This document shows positions 49,748 to 60,500 of a DNA stretch of 64,000 nt, in pieces. Below the pieces are notes generated by a model. The model saw only the letters and a program-made list of their open reading frames with translations, had not been told where the DNA came from and made no database searches. The position numbers and the translations under genes were made by a program. Each line of letters starts with the position of its first letter. Within the stretch, counting starts at the first letter, position 1. This DNA comes from Catenulispora pinistramenti (GTDB lineage: Bacteria; Actinomycetota; Actinomycetes; Streptomycetales; Catenulisporaceae), in the NCBI RefSeq assembly GCF_018274385.1, contig NZ_JAAFYZ010000011.1, forward strand, positions 1 through 64,000, given 5' to 3'.

Positions 49748-51274
49748 TCAGCTCTGAACGAACTGTCGCACCGCGTCGATCGTGTCAGCGTCCTGAGCTC
49801 GCTTGTCGTCGCGATAGCGGATGATGCGTGCGAACCGCAGCGTCACCCCACCCGGATAGCGCGAACTGCGCTGGACGCCGTCGAACGCCACCTCGACCAC
49901 CAACTCCGGCCGCACGCGCACCGTCCAGTCGTCCGCGGACGTCCGCAACGTCCGCAACCGCTCGGTCTGCCAGACCAGCAGCTCGTCGGTCATGCCCTTG
50001 AAAGTCTTGCCCAGCATGACGAATCCGCCGCTGTCGGGGTCGCGCGCGGCCAGGTGCAGGTTGCTCAGCCAGCCGCTGCGCCGGCCGTGGCCCCACTCGG
50101 CGGCGATCACCACCAGATCGAGGGTGTGCACCGGCTTGACCTTCAGCCAGGCCGAACCGCGGCGGCCGGCGGTGTAGGGGGCGGCGAGGGACTTCACGAC
50201 GACGCCTTCGTGGCCGCGGTCCAGCGCGTCGTCCGTGAACGCCTCCGCGGCCTCGGGGTCGTCGGTGACCAGGCGCGGGGCGAGCGCCGCGGGCGGCGCG
50301 ATCGAGGCGAGCAGAGCGGAGCGTTCCTGGGAGGGCAGGTCGATCAGGTCGCGGCCGTCGAGGTGCAGGAGGTCGAAGAGGAAGACGGTCAGCGGGATCT
50401 GCTCGCGGAGCTTGGTGACGTCGCGACGGCTTCCGGTGCGGCTCGCGGTCTCCTGGAAGGGGCGCGGTCGGCCGTCGGCGGCCAGGGCCAACGCCTCGCC
50501 GTCCAGCACCGCGGACGTCACCGGGAGCGCCCGCGCCAGCGCGACGACCTCCGGCAGCCGGTCGGTGATGTCGTCCAGGCCGCGGGTGAAGACCTGGACC
50601 CGGTCGCCGTCGCGGTGGATCTGGACCCTGATTCCGTCGAGCTTCCACTCCAGCGCCGCCGGGGATGTCTTCTCCAGGGCCGCGGCGACGCTCTCGGCCG
50701 TCCCGGCCAGCATCGGCTGGATCGGGCGCCCGACGACCAGGCCGATCCGGCGCAGCCCCGGGACGCCGTCGCTCAGCGCGGTCCGGGCGGCCGCCGCCAG
50801 ATCGCCGCCGAACATGGCCGCGCGGCGCACCTCGGCGGCCGGGACCTCCGCCGCCTTGGCGACCGCGTCGGCCATGACGCCGTCCAGCGCGCCCTGACGC
50901 AGCTCTCCGGTCAGGAGCCGATGCAGGAAGGCTTGCTCCTCGGCCGTGGCGCGGGCGAACAGCGCGGTCAGCAACTCGCGGCGGCGGGCCTGCGATCCGG
51001 CGCCGGAGGTCGTGCCGACCTCGCCGAGGATCCGGTCGACCTCGGCGACCTCCAGCTCGCCGGGCCCGGCCGCCGGGGCGGGGAGGTCGCGCAGGGTGGC
51101 CCAGCCGACGCCGATCTGCCGCTGGGGCAGTTCCCCGGACAGGTAGTGGACGGCGACCGAGATCTCCGCGGGCGCGGCCGTCCGCAGCCGCTCGGCCAGC
51201 AGGGCGATCTTGGCCGAGCGGGCCGGGGTCTGGGCGACCGCCGTGGAGGTGGTGGCCAGATCGAACAAGCGCAT
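49748..51274 (-). CDS. ATP-dependent DNA ligase (LigB type)
   Basis: 508 residues from ATG 51274. The nucleotidyltransferase motif I is EWKLDGIRV, with the lysine to be adenylated at about 211. [27 protein letters not shown] and [16 protein letters not shown] follow as motifs III-V. The N-terminal 200 residues are the DNA-binding domain of archaeal/eukaryal-like ligases, and an OB fold ends the protein. Mycobacterial LigB (Rv3062) has this layout. It seals nicks with ATP and is accessory to the NAD-dependent LigA. GTG 51292 is another possible start. It is divergent from the sigma factor operon. Confidence 0.9.
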   Translation of the reverse strand: MRLFDLATTSTAVAQTPARSAKIALLAERLRTAAPAEISVAVHYLSGELPQRQIGVGWATLRDLPAPAAGPGELEVAEVDRILGEVGTTSGAGSQARRRELLTALFARATAEEQAFLHRLLTGELRQGALDGVMADAVAKAAEVPAAEVRRAAMFGGDLAAAARTALSDGVPGLRRIGLVVGRPIQPMLAGTAESVAAALEKTSPAALEWKLDGIRVQIHRDGDRVQVFTRGLDDITDRLPEVVALARALPVTSAVLDGEALALAADGRPRPFQETASRTGSRRDVTKLREQIPLTVFLFDLLHLDGRDLIDLPSQERSALLASIAPPAALAPRLVTDDPEAAEAFTDDALDRGHEGVVVKSLAAPYTAGRRGSAWLKVKPVHTLDLVVIAAEWGHGRRSGWLSNLHLAARDPDSGGFVMLGKTFKGMTDELLVWQTERLRTLRTSADDWTVRVRPELVVEVAFDGVQRSSRYPGGVTLRFARIIRYRDDKRAQDADTIDAVRQFVQS

Positions 51275-51420
51275 GAGGAAATGGTCCGTCACCGCACTGA
51301 CAGGTGCGAGCGGAGTCACCCACATGGTGGCGGCGGTGAACGGGGGTTCGGCTCCGCCGGTGTTTGCGTCGGCGGCAGTGATTTCGGGGCCCCGCCTCGT
51401 GTAGTAGGGCGAGGAGGGCA

Positions 51421-51939
51421 ATGGACATCGAAGATGAGCGGCGGTTCCGGGAGCTCGTCGGCGCCCGGTCGAAAGCGTTGCTACAGACCGCCTACTTGCT
51501 GACCGGCGATTGGGAACACAGCCGCGACCTGGTGCAGAGCGCGCTGGCGGGACTGGCGCGCAGGTGGGGCCAGCTGGCCGAGCCGGGGCGCGCCGAGGCC
51601 TACGCGCGCAAGGCGATCTACCACGCGCACGTGGACCGCACGAGGCGGCTGTCGTGGCGGCGCGAACGAACCACGGCGACGGTGCCGGACACGCCCGCGG
51701 ATCTGTCGGACCCGGCCGATCTGGTCGCCTCGCGCCAGGACGTGATCGCGGCCCTGCGCAAGCTGCCGCCGGGGCAGCGGGCCGTGGTCGTGCTGCGGTA
51801 TTTCGAGGATCGGACGGACGAGGACATCGCCGAGGTGCTGGGGATCTCCACCGGCACGGTGCGCAGCCAGCGCTTCAAGGCGCTGAAGGCGTTGCGCGTG
51901 ACCGTGGGCAGCGACTTGAAGGAGGAGACGGCATGGTGA
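51421..51939 (+). CDS. SigE-family RNA polymerase sigma-70 factor (ECF type), second
   Basis: 172 residues from ATG 51421, with GAGGAGG 6 bp upstream. Region 2 has [41 protein letters not shown], and region 4 has [40 protein letters not shown]. It is the same family as the sigma factor at 4960-5466 but clearly diverged. It overlaps the next gene by 7 bp, again a sigma/membrane-partner operon. The upstream neighbour, DNA ligase, is divergent with about 147 bp between starts. Confidence 0.9.
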   Translation: MDIEDERRFRELVGARSKALLQTAYLLTGDWEHSRDLVQSALAGLARRWGQLAEPGRAEAYARKAIYHAHVDRTRRLSWRRERTTATVPDTPADLSDPADLVASRQDVIAALRKLPPGQRAVVVLRYFEDRTDEDIAEVLGISTGTVRSQRFKALKALRVTVGSDLKEETAW

Positions 51940-53186
51940 CGGAGCAGGACCTGCGGGAGGCGTTGGCCGACGTCGTCGAGGACCCGGCAGCGGACGCGCT
52001 CACGCTGGGGCTGTCGGACCGGGCCCTGGCCGAAGCCGGCACCGGCACGTACTGGCGGCGGGCGATGACGGGCAAGCGCGGGAAGCTGGTGCCCGGGATC
52101 GCCATCGGCTCGGCCTTCGTGGTGGCCGCGGCGGTCGGCGTGGCGGCACTCGGCGGCGGTTCCGGCGGCGGTTCGACGATATCGACGGTCGTGGTGCCCA
52201 ACACCTCCGCGGATCCGGTGGGCCAGTCGGCGCTGACGGAGTTCGGGGCGGAGTGTTTCAACGGGCACGGGCCGAAGCTGGCCCTGTCCTATGTCTGGGA
52301 CCCGGCGACGCGGCAGTATCGGGCCGTTCCCGGTGACGTGTCGACTTCCTTCCAGGCATCGCCGGACGGGAAACAGGCGCTGGTGCAAAAGGGTCTATCG
52401 CAGATGTCGCAGTCATGGGCGGCCGGGGACTGGTCGGCAGCGGTGGCCGGGCAGCTGACGCCGCACCCGATCGCGGACGCCTTCGGCATGCTGTGGACCA
52501 CCGACGGCAAGGAAGTGGTGACCCAGCTCGCCTGGGACTCGGCGGGTAAGTCCCAGGCCATTGTGGTCAAGAACAAGACGGCCGACTTCTACGACCCGGC
52601 GTCGGGCCGCCGCCTGGCCTCGGTCCCCATCCCGCCACAGGTGCTCGCGATGGCGGCGAGCAGGCAGTGGTCGGTGCAGCAGTGGCAGGGCGACCATGAC
52701 AGTGTCCTGTTCCCCCTGTTGCGCAGCGACGGCAAACAGCTGGTCTTCCTGAACGCGCAGGGTGCCACTGTCCGAACCCTGACATTCGAAGACGGTCTGC
52801 CCGCGACGATGCTGAATCAGTCGGAAGCGGCCGAGGTGGCCGCGATCTCCCCCGACGGCCGCTACCTCGCCGAGTTCGACAACGGACAAGTCGCGACCTT
52901 CGACCTCAACGCCGGCGGTAAGCGCATCGGCATCATGGGCGGCTGGATGAGCTCCTACAACGGCTGGACCGGCGACAACCAGATCGTCACCGCGACCGAC
53001 GAGTCGCGGTCCACCGGGTCGCAGAAAGCCCCCGGCCACAGCCCGCTGTACCGGGTGCTGTCCCCGGAGCTGAAGGTGATGCAGGAGACGAGGTTCGTTC
53101 TGCCGTCCGACCCGAACGGGAATTGCTCGACGTGGCCCACGACGTGGGCGCCGAAGGCACAGTTCCCGGGGGCGTTCGTGCCCTGA
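51933..53186 (+). CDS. Membrane partner of SigE-family sigma factor, propeller-like outer domain
   Basis: 417 residues from ATG 51933, which overlaps the sigma stop; GGAGGAG is upstream. A short cytoplasmic N-terminus (about 1-45) is followed by one membrane segment (about 52-70) and a Gly/Ser linker. The outer domain has repeated WD/TolB-like strands (SPDGKQALVQKG, TTDGKEVVTQLAWDS, SPDGRYLAEFDNG). The arrangement suggests an anti-sigma-type sensor. No zinc-binding anti-sigma motif is visible, so the mechanism of sigma control is not evident. Confidence 0.7.
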   Translation: MVTEQDLREALADVVEDPAADALTLGLSDRALAEAGTGTYWRRAMTGKRGKLVPGIAIGSAFVVAAAVGVAALGGGSGGGSTISTVVVPNTSADPVGQSALTEFGAECFNGHGPKLALSYVWDPATRQYRAVPGDVSTSFQASPDGKQALVQKGLSQMSQSWAAGDWSAAVAGQLTPHPIADAFGMLWTTDGKEVVTQLAWDSAGKSQAIVVKNKTADFYDPASGRRLASVPIPPQVLAMAASRQWSVQQWQGDHDSVLFPLLRSDGKQLVFLNAQGATVRTLTFEDGLPATMLNQSEAAEVAAISPDGRYLAEFDNGQVATFDLNAGGKRIGIMGGWMSSYNGWTGDNQIVTATDESRSTGSQKAPGHSPLYRVLSPELKVMQETRFVLPSDPNGNCSTWPTTWAPKAQFPGAFVP

Positions 53187-53208
53187 TGGACGATGCGGTC
53201 GAGCCTGG

Positions 53209-54024
53209 TCACCGCTCTGGATCGGGCTCGGTCGCGCGGTCAGCCGCGTCACCCCGCAGCAAGTAGTACCCCGCAGCCAGCCCGAACGCGGCGGCGGTCT
53301 CGTGGCCGATCGTCGCGAAGTTCGGCAGCAGCCCGAACCACTGCGCGCTGACGAACGGGTACGCGAACACGCCCGCGATCCAGAACAGCCGGACGATGCG
53401 CGGCGGCAGCGACCACGGCGACCGCGACAACGACCGCGACCACGGCAACGACCGCGACAACGGCGACGACGGCACCGCGCGCGCCACCAACGGCGTCACG
53501 CTGGCCGCGATCGCCAACACGCCGTAGCTGATCCCGTAGTCGTACCCGTCCCACCACTTCGCGGGATAGCGACCGGAGTGGATCGCGGCGGCGGCGACGC
53601 TGGTCGCGACCGCGGTGGCGATGCTGTTGGCGAGCAGGAAGACGGCCGCCGTGCGCAGGGCCCCGATCCGGCGCTCAAGTGCGGCCATGCAGACGCCCAC
53701 GCCGCCGCCGATGATCAGCAGGTGCGAGAACACGCCGCTATCGGTGGCCGCGAATACCGGACTGGCCAGCAACACGGTGAGCGGGGTGTGCGCCATGTCG
53801 TGCGGGTTGGTGCTGATCGCGATCTTGAAGTGGTCGGCGGTGGGCCCGGACAGGACCTTCGTCATGATCAGCAGCCCGGCCAGGATGACCAGCAGGTAGG
53901 CGAACGTCAGCGGGTTCCGGCGCGGGTAGTCGCGCACGGCGCGCGCCACCGACGCCACCGACGCCCGCCATGCCCGCGACGCCCGCGTAGGGGGCGCGGT
54001 GTGCCGGCCGGAGTCGATCGCCAT
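53209..54024 (-). CDS. Rhomboid-like membrane protein
   Basis: 271 residues with about six membrane segments. DYGISYGVLA carries a Ser in the position expected for the rhomboid nucleophile, and IGHETAAAFGLAAGYYLL has the His on the last helix, so a catalytic dyad is possible. The N-terminal WRASVASVARAVRDYPRRNPLTFAYLLVILAGLL fits streptomycete rhomboid-like proteins. A short arginine/serine-rich loop (SRSLPWSRSLSRSPWS) is encoded by a GCGACCACGGCGAC-type repeat at 53410-53470. The classical GxSG motif is not exact, so activity is uncertain. Confidence 0.7.
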   Translation of the reverse strand: MAIDSGRHTAPPTRASRAWRASVASVARAVRDYPRRNPLTFAYLLVILAGLLIMTKVLSGPTADHFKIAISTNPHDMAHTPLTVLLASPVFAATDSGVFSHLLIIGGGVGVCMAALERRIGALRTAAVFLLANSIATAVATSVAAAAIHSGRYPAKWWDGYDYGISYGVLAIAASVTPLVARAVPSSPLSRSLPWSRSLSRSPWSLPPRIVRLFWIAGVFAYPFVSAQWFGLLPNFATIGHETAAAFGLAAGYYLLRGDAADRATEPDPER

Positions 54025-54111
54025 GAGCCGAGCTTGGCAGAAATCACTCAGCCGATGGCGGACCACCGGCCAGAATCGGACAATCAAGTCGAGGAACGGA
54101 GCCGGCCACCC

Positions 54112-54660
54112 ATGAACCGCGAGAAGCCGCACATCGTCTGGCGCGAGACGCCGCCCCCGCCCGACATGCCGGTGACGCAGGCCTACACCTGGGCCCTCGA
54201 TCCCGACGATGGCAGGGTTCTCCTCCAAGACCGCGGCATGGACCTGGAGCCCGGCTGCCGCCGCTACAACCTCCCCGGCGGCCGTCCCGAGCCGGAGGAC
54301 GACGGCGATCCGCTGAAGACCGCCGCGCGCGAGGCACTGGAGGAGTCGCAGATCCATCTGGACACGACCCGCGCTGTCTACCTGGGCTACCAGGAGATCA
54401 CCGAGGATCCGTATCGCCCCGGGCCATACGCCCAGCTCCGCTACGCCGCCCCGATCATCGGCTACGACCCCATCGGCCCCGACCCCGACACCGCCGACGG
54501 CCGCGTCAACCGCCGCTACCTGGTGAGCCTGGAACGCGCCCCCGAACTCCTCGGCTGGGGCGAGCACGGCGTGGCGCAGGCCGAGGCGGCCTTCCGCGCC
54601 GGACAAAAGCTCGGCTTCCCTGTCGAGAGCCCCGCGCCGGACGGTTACCGCGACGCCTAG
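54112..54660 (+). CDS. NUDIX hydrolase
   Basis: 182 residues. The Nudix box runs from GGRPEPEDDGDPLKTAAREA to LEESQI (about residues 62-87), with the metal-binding RExxxEE present; the usual Gly after EE is replaced. The first strand HIVWRETPPPPDMPVTQAYTWAL differs from MutT-type proteins. It should hydrolyse a nucleoside diphosphate-X compound; the substrate is not predictable. The stop codon TAG is part of the CTAG that begins a 13-bp match to the MITE-like element end. Confidence 0.85.
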   Translation: MNREKPHIVWRETPPPPDMPVTQAYTWALDPDDGRVLLQDRGMDLEPGCRRYNLPGGRPEPEDDGDPLKTAAREALEESQIHLDTTRAVYLGYQEITEDPYRPGPYAQLRYAAPIIGYDPIGPDPDTADGRVNRRYLVSLERAPELLGWGEHGVAQAEAAFRAGQKLGFPVESPAPDGYRDA

Positions 54661-54669
54661 ACGATTGAT
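54657..54669. repeat. Fragment of MITE-like element end, copy C
   Basis: CTAGACGATTGAT is identical to the left end of copy A and then diverges, with one base missing. As in copy B, CTAG includes the stop codon of the upstream gene. Confidence 0.45.
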
Positions 54670-54678
54670 CCTTGCCGG

Positions 54679-54711
54679 CCGGACGCCGCCCAGCCCGAGA
54701 GCGGCGTCCGG
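54679..54711. terminator. Terminator hairpin between NUDIX and uronate operon
   Basis: CCGGACGCCGC and its exact complement (11-bp stem, 11-base loop) lie 18 bp after the NUDIX stop and can also end the convergent uronate operon. About three imperfect tandem copies of a CCGTCAGCTCCTGCG unit follow to 54790. Confidence 0.75.
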
Positions 54712-54788
54712 AACCCTCAGCCCCGAGGAACCTTCAACCCCCGAGAAGCCGTCAGCTCCTGCGGAACCGTCAGCTCCTGCGAAACCCT

Positions 54789-55820
54789 TCAGCTCCCGAT
54801 GCCGAGCGCGTCCACGATCCCTGAGATGTATCCCAGCTCGTGTGCACGTCCCCGACTGCAATACGCCTCGGACGACGTGTCGCCCCACGTAGCCACGTCC
54901 CCCTCCATCGCCGGGACGTGGTCGTCGATCACGAACCCGTCGAACCCGGCCCGGTGCAGCCGGCGCAGGATGCTCGGCGGGTGGAAGTTGCCCTCGCCGA
55001 GGAAGCACTCGCTGAACGTCGGCACCGTGCCCCGGACGTCGCGCAAGTGCACGTAAGCGATGTGGCCGCCGGGTCCGAGCAGGTCGATGACCTCCGTGAC
55101 GTTCGCCGCCCCGGCCATCGCCGACACGCTCCCGGTGCATAGCGTCAGTCCCCATGCCCGGCTGCCGTGGGCCCGGTCCCGTGCCTCCACCAGCGCCGCC
55201 GGCGAGGTGAAGATCCGCGCGGCGCCGCCCAGCGGTTCGGTGACCGGCGGATCGTCAGGGTGCAGACTCAGTCGTACCCCGACCTCCTCGGCGACCGGCA
55301 ACACCGCGTCGAGGAAGTACTGGTAGTTGCTCCACATGTCCTCGGCGGTCAGCGGCGGGTCGATCGGATCGTCCGGCGTCAGTTTGTACGCCGCCAACGC
55401 GTTGCCGGCGGCCGTGTCGGGCAGGTGGAACGACGACACGTGCGCACCGCCGCGTCCCGGCGCGTCCATCGACGTCCGCCACACGTAGGTCGGCATCCAG
55501 TGGTGCCCCAGGATCGGGATGCCGGCGGCGGCCATGTTGGCGATGGTGCGCTGGTAGTTCTCGATCTGTTCGTCCCGGCCCGGTGCCCCGCGCTGGATCA
55601 GCGCGAAGTGGGCGGCCGGGACGTTCTCCAGCCCTTCCAGCCGCAGGCCGTCGCCCTCGATCCGCTCTCGCAGGGCCTTGAGTTCGGCCTCCGACCAGTA
55701 CCCGTCGGTGCCGGCCAGGTTGCCCGGGGTGTGCAGCTGCACGCCGGCCAGGCCCGACTGCCGGGCGAACGCCGCCGTCCGCTCGTCGTACTCGTCGACG
55801 TGCCCCAGTGCCACGCGCAT
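54789..55820 (-). CDS. uxuA: Mannonate dehydratase
   Basis: 343 residues, a TIM-barrel enzyme of the xylose-isomerase superfamily. Family marks include GHHWMPTYVWRTS, RLSLHPDDPPV (metal ligands), LCTGSVSAM, IAYVHLRDVRG and GNFHPPSILRRLHRAGFDGFVIDDHVP. UxuA converts D-mannonate to 2-keto-3-deoxygluconate in hexuronate catabolism. It is the last gene of the minus-strand operon, starting 4 bp from the SDR stop, and is slightly shorter than the enterobacterial enzyme, as is usual outside enterobacteria. Confidence 0.9.
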   Translation of the reverse strand: MRVALGHVDEYDERTAAFARQSGLAGVQLHTPGNLAGTDGYWSEAELKALRERIEGDGLRLEGLENVPAAHFALIQRGAPGRDEQIENYQRTIANMAAAGIPILGHHWMPTYVWRTSMDAPGRGGAHVSSFHLPDTAAGNALAAYKLTPDDPIDPPLTAEDMWSNYQYFLDAVLPVAEEVGVRLSLHPDDPPVTEPLGGAARIFTSPAALVEARDRAHGSRAWGLTLCTGSVSAMAGAANVTEVIDLLGPGGHIAYVHLRDVRGTVPTFSECFLGEGNFHPPSILRRLHRAGFDGFVIDDHVPAMEGDVATWGDTSSEAYCSRGRAHELGYISGIVDALGIGS

Positions 55821-55824
55821 CGGC

Positions 55825-56634
55825 TCAGACCCCGTCGTCCGGCAGCGCGACCGCGAGCGAGGCCAGCAGGCCGCCGTCCACCCGCAGGTCCGCGCCGGTC
55901 ACGAAGCCGGCGCGCGGGCTGGCCAGGAACGTGACCACCTCGGCGACCTCCGACGGTTGCGCTATCCGGCCCAGCGGGTGCGCGCGGCCCCACTGGTCCA
56001 GCAGGGCATTGACACCCTCGGGGGTGCCGTCGCTGAACAGCCGCGCCGAGTGCCGCAGCATCGGGGTGTCGACGGAGCCCGGGCACACCGCGTTCACCCG
56101 GACCCCGAACGGCGCCTCGTCGATCGCCATCGCCCGCACCAGCGCCCCCAGCGCGCCCTTGCCCGCCGTGTACGCCGCGACGTTCGCCTGGGTCGCCACC
56201 GCCTGCACCGAGGAGACCACCACGATCGCCCCCGAGCCGGAGCGGCGCAGGTGCGGCAGCGCCGCGCGGGCGGCCAGGAACACGCCCTTGACGTTGACCG
56301 CGAACACCTCGTCCCAGGTCTTCTCCTCGGTGTCGGCCACGGTCCCGTACCGTTGGATGCCCGCTGAGGTGACGAGCACGTCCAGCTTCCCGAAGGCGGC
56401 GACGGTGGCCTCCACGGCCGCGCCGACGGCCGAGGCGTCACAGACGTCTGCGATCACCGGGATCGCCTGCCCGCCGGCCGCGGCGATCGCCTCGACGGCC
56501 TGCGCCGCGTCCCCCTCGTGCAGCCCGTTGACGGCCACCGCGGCCCCGGCGGCGGCGAGCAGTTCGGCCGTGGCCCGGCCGATCCCGCTCGCCCCGCCGG
56601 TGACCAGGGCGACCCGCCCCGCGTGCTCTTTCAC
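55825..56634 (-). CDS. SDR family oxidoreductase, probable sugar-acid dehydrogenase
   Basis: 269 residues. Rossmann motif TGGASGIGRA (about 13-22), NVKGVFLAAR, catalytic Ser in VVSSVQAVA, and YTAGK. Its position between uronate dehydrogenase-like and mannonate dehydratase genes suggests oxidation or reduction of a uronate or aldonate, for example fructuronate reduction in place of UxuB, or a 2-keto-3-deoxy sugar acid. That assignment rests on context, since SDR sequence alone does not fix the substrate. It belongs to the same operon as uxuA. Confidence 0.8.
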   Translation of the reverse strand: MKEHAGRVALVTGGASGIGRATAELLAAAGAAVAVNGLHEGDAAQAVEAIAAAGGQAIPVIADVCDASAVGAAVEATVAAFGKLDVLVTSAGIQRYGTVADTEEKTWDEVFAVNVKGVFLAARAALPHLRRSGSGAIVVVSSVQAVATQANVAAYTAGKGALGALVRAMAIDEAPFGVRVNAVCPGSVDTPMLRHSARLFSDGTPEGVNALLDQWGRAHPLGRIAQPSEVAEVVTFLASPRAGFVTGADLRVDGGLLASLAVALPDDGV

Positions 56635-56703
56635 AGTCTTTCGTCCTTTCCAGGACCCCTGCGGCGACCGCCGAGGGGCATCAGAGGCCGCCGGATGTCC
56701 CGA

Positions 56704-57510
56704 TCAACCAAGCGGCATTGCGCAGAAACCGCCGCCGACCCGGTGCAGAGCCGGAGCGGACCAGTCGAAGTCCCCGATCCCGGGGATGCCGGCTGCGAAG
56801 CGCTCGGCGTCGTCCCGGGGCCGGTAGCCGATCGCCTCGCCCTCGGCCAGCGAGAACCAGCGCCGGGTGTTGGCCGAGACGCCCCACAGCACCCGGAACC
56901 CGGCCGGCGGTGGCGTGCTCAGGCACGCCTGGACCAGACGCGCGCCGTCCTCGTGCGAGATCCACACGGCGAGGTCGACGACCGAGTGCGGTGCGGCCCG
57001 GTACGCGCCGTATCGCAGGCAACTGACATCGATGCCGAACCGCGAGTGGTACAGACTGCCCAGCGCTTCCACCGCGGCCTTGCTGGCGCCGTAGAAGGTG
57101 TCCGGGCGCGGCGGCACGTCGGCCGGCAGGAACCCGTCCGGCCCGACGTCGTCCCGGGTCCAGAACCCGGCCGCGTGGATGCTCGAGGCCAGCACGATCC
57201 GCGGCACCCCCTGCCGGACCGCGGCTTCCAGCACTTGGCGGGTGCCCTCGACGTTCACCTCGGCCAAGTGCTCCCACGACCCTTCGCCGGGCTGCCCGCC
57301 GAGGTGCACCACGGCGTCCACGCCGTCGCAGGCCTCTTTGATGGCGCCCGGGTCGGCGAACGACGCGGTCACGATCTCCGCGCCGTCCTCGCCGCGGTCC
57401 ACCGGGTTGATGTCCAGCAGCCGCAGTACCCGGTCCGGCCGCGTCATCAGCGGACGCAGCGCACTGCCGATGCGCCCGGCCGCGCCGGTGATCAGGATCC
57501 GTTCGCGCAT
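56704..57510 (-). CDS. Uronate dehydrogenase-like NAD-dependent epimerase/dehydratase family protein
   Basis: 268 residues of the extended SDR family. GAAGRIGSALRPLM (about 9-22) binds NAD, SSIHAAGFW and YGASKAAVEALG hold the catalytic residues, and SCLRYGAYRAAPHS is a family mark. These features match bacterial uronate dehydrogenases, which oxidise galacturonate or glucuronate to the aldarolactone. Together with uxuA this would give the operon two possible uronate routes. Its start overlaps the end of the large lyase-like gene by 19 bp, so translation is probably coupled. Confidence 0.8.
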   Translation of the reverse strand: MRERILITGAAGRIGSALRPLMTRPDRVLRLLDINPVDRGEDGAEIVTASFADPGAIKEACDGVDAVVHLGGQPGEGSWEHLAEVNVEGTRQVLEAAVRQGVPRIVLASSIHAAGFWTRDDVGPDGFLPADVPPRPDTFYGASKAAVEALGSLYHSRFGIDVSCLRYGAYRAAPHSVVDLAVWISHEDGARLVQACLSTPPPAGFRVLWGVSANTRRWFSLAEGEAIGYRPRDDAERFAAGIPGIGDFDWSAPALHRVGGGFCAMPLG

Positions 57511-60500
57511 GATGCCTCCCCATAGGTTTCGGGGGCGATCGGATTCGGCGTGTAAGGAGGCTGGTTATAAGCGTGCCGGCGTCGGAAGCCGGGACCCTGT
57601 CCGCCGACGCGGACCGGCGGTTCCCAGAACCGCCAGCTGGTGGCGTCGGTGTCGATCGGCGTGGACTCCGGACCGGTGCCGTTGCCGTTCTCGGCGGCGA
57701 CGGCGTATTCGTAGACGCGGTCCGTGTCCGGCTCGGTGTCCCGGAATTCGAATGCCAGCCCTGAGAAGACCTCCCGGTAGCCAAGATCGCCCTTCAACCG
57801 ACGATAGAGGCGATAGCGCGAAGCACCAAGGACTTCGCCCCAGGTGGCGTCCACGTGCCCGGCGCCGAGGCGCAGCCGCAGGCCGTCCGGGGCCGGCGGG
57901 CGCTGGTTGTCGACGTAGCACGGGTAGTCCGGGCCGGGCTCGCTGGTCTGGTCGCTGTTACCGGCCACGACGCGCACGTGGTACTTGGTGCCGTTGGCGA
58001 GGCCGTGCAGGGTGAAGGGGCTCTGACGGGCCGAACCGGCGGTCTCCCAACGGTTTCCGCCGTCCTTGGACAGCTGGATCACGTAGGACTCGGCCGCCTG
58101 CACGTGTTCGAACTCGATGATGGCGCTCTCGCTGCTGTTCGCGGTACGCAGGACGCGCGGCGGGAGCGGACGGGGCAGGCCCTGCGTGAACTCCAGGACG
58201 TGCCGTCCGGCCGGGAGCGAGATCAGCAGTTCGGTGTCGCCGATCCTGGTCATCATCGGCGCAACGCCGTCCACGAACAGCGATCCGGCGCCGAGCCCGG
58301 TGCCGATCCACAGCTTCGCGGTGGTCTCGGTCCGGGTGAAGAAGACCCCTGTGATGTGTGCCGGGTCGGCGAACTCCAGGCTGATGCCCAGCTCCGGGTC
58401 GTCGGTGCTGAGCAGTACGTTGCCGGCGCCGATCGCGCTGCCGTGGAACAGGGCCAGCCGGGTGTGGCCGTCGTCGCCGACCCGGATCGCGCCGACGGTG
58501 CCGGTGAAGCGCAGGCCGTCGGCGGCGTAGTCGGTCTCGCCGGCGCCGAACACGTGGTCCACGCCGTGCGGGCCGCGGATCCGGCCGCCCCAGGGCCGGG
58601 CGTCGGCCGCCAGGTCGCCGCGGTGGCTGACCACCGCCAGCACGTCGGTGTCCGTGCCCTCCCAGCGCCGGATCTGCGAGGTGGAGGTGCGGATCTCGTC
58701 CACGAACGGCACGCCGCTGAGCATGTGGACGGCCGGCATCCGGTCCGGCAGCTCGGCGAAGCTGTTCGCGTCGTGGCCGGTCGCGGCGGCCAGCGTGGAC
58801 CAGGTCCACACCACGCGCTGCTTGGGGGCGAAGGCGTCGTGGACCGCGATGTAGTCCGAGCCCATCAGCAGGACGCTGCGACTCTTGTACTCCTCGGCCA
58901 CCGGGCCGTCCGGATGCGGCACGATCTCCGCGTACTGGGCCCAGCCCAGATCGTAGAAGGGGCGCTCCAGCACGTTCTGCCCGATCGCCCGGAACGCGCC
59001 GTCCTTCCAGACCCCGCAGGCCGTGGTGAACGTGGCGTCCGGCACGCGGCGGTCGCCGGCGTCCTCGGGGCCGTGGCCGCTCCAGGCGCGGCCTTCGGCG
59101 TAGTAGTAGATGTGGCCGGAACCGTTGTCGTCGGCGATTCCCCAGCGATAGTTCGGGCCGTGGTCGACCTGTTCGAGGAAGACGGCCACCTCAGAGTCCT
59201 GCGAGAAATCGGCGCGCAGGGTGATGCCGTAGCCGGTGTACTTGGAGCTGCGAAGCCGGGGATTGGTACCGGAATTCCCGACCGTCTCCACCAACGGCCG
59301 CCACGGATCCGGCATGCCCGGCCGGACGTCCAGGCCCTTGGCGTTCTCGTCGCTGCCCCAGATCAGGTGCTCGGCGAGCAGCGGTTCGTAGTTGCGCAGC
59401 GCGTCGGCGAGGCGGCGCAGGTCGATCGGGGAGCGCCGGGGCCAGAACGCGTGCGCACCCTGCGTGGGGTGCATGCGCATCGGGCCCTCAGGCGTGGCGA
59501 TCGGCGTGGTGAGCGCGTCGACCAGCCAGCGGCCGAGCGCCGCGTACTCCGGTGTGGTCAGCCGGTTGTGGCCGTCGGAGCGCCGGGCCAGCGCGTTGCC
59601 GAGGGTGATCGGGCGCAGGAAGGCCCAGGTGTAGGTGGCGATGCTCTCGGTCCAGCGGCCGCCGGCGGACTCGTAGCCGCTCAGGGCCGGCCGGGTGAAC
59701 GTCTGCCCCAGCAGCTCGGCGACCTTCTCGAACCGGTCCTTCCACACCGGGGCGTCCGGGTGGTCGGGAAAGGCCCAGGCCAGGGCGCCGAGGGCGGCGA
59801 CGCCGTCGGCGTTGAAGTTGGGGTGGCCGCCGAACATGCGCAGCAGCGGCGTCATCTCTTCGTTGGCCGAGACGTACGCGCACAGCATCAGCAGGGCTTC
59901 GACGCGGCGGCGGTCCTCGGCGGACAGCGATTCGCGGTGCCGGTCGTAGCCGTCCAGGAACCGGTCGTAGAGCGGCCGTTGCAGGATATTGAGATAGCCG
60001 CCGACCTCATTGACGCCGCGGGCGATCAGCCGCGGACCCTCGTCGCCCTCGAAGAACGCCTTCAGGAAGTCCTCGGCGGTGGCGAACTCGCCCTCGGTGG
60101 CCACCGGGTCCGGCCGGGCGCCGTCGTACTCCAGCCGCCAGTCCTTGACCCGGTCCAGGCTGAGCGTGCCCTGCCAGTGGTGCAGGTCGCGGGCGTAGGT
60201 GGACTGGAAGTGCGCGTCGATGCCGTTCTCCTGGCGGCGCAAGGCTTCCAGGTCGCGCTCGTGGCTGTAGAAGGCGATGCCGGTGGCCCGGGTGCCGGGG
60301 CGCAGCGGCCAGGTCCAGTGCAGGACGCCGTCGGTGTGCCGGAAGTGCAGCTGGAGCTGGTGCGAGGAGGCCCACAGCGCGTAGAGGCGGTCGTCCCACT
60401 GCGCGTGGTCGCGGATGAAGACGCCGCACGCGTCACCCGATCGTTCATCCCAGAAAGCCGCGTGCGGCCGGATGTCCCAGGCGAAGCTCGGGGCGTAGGG

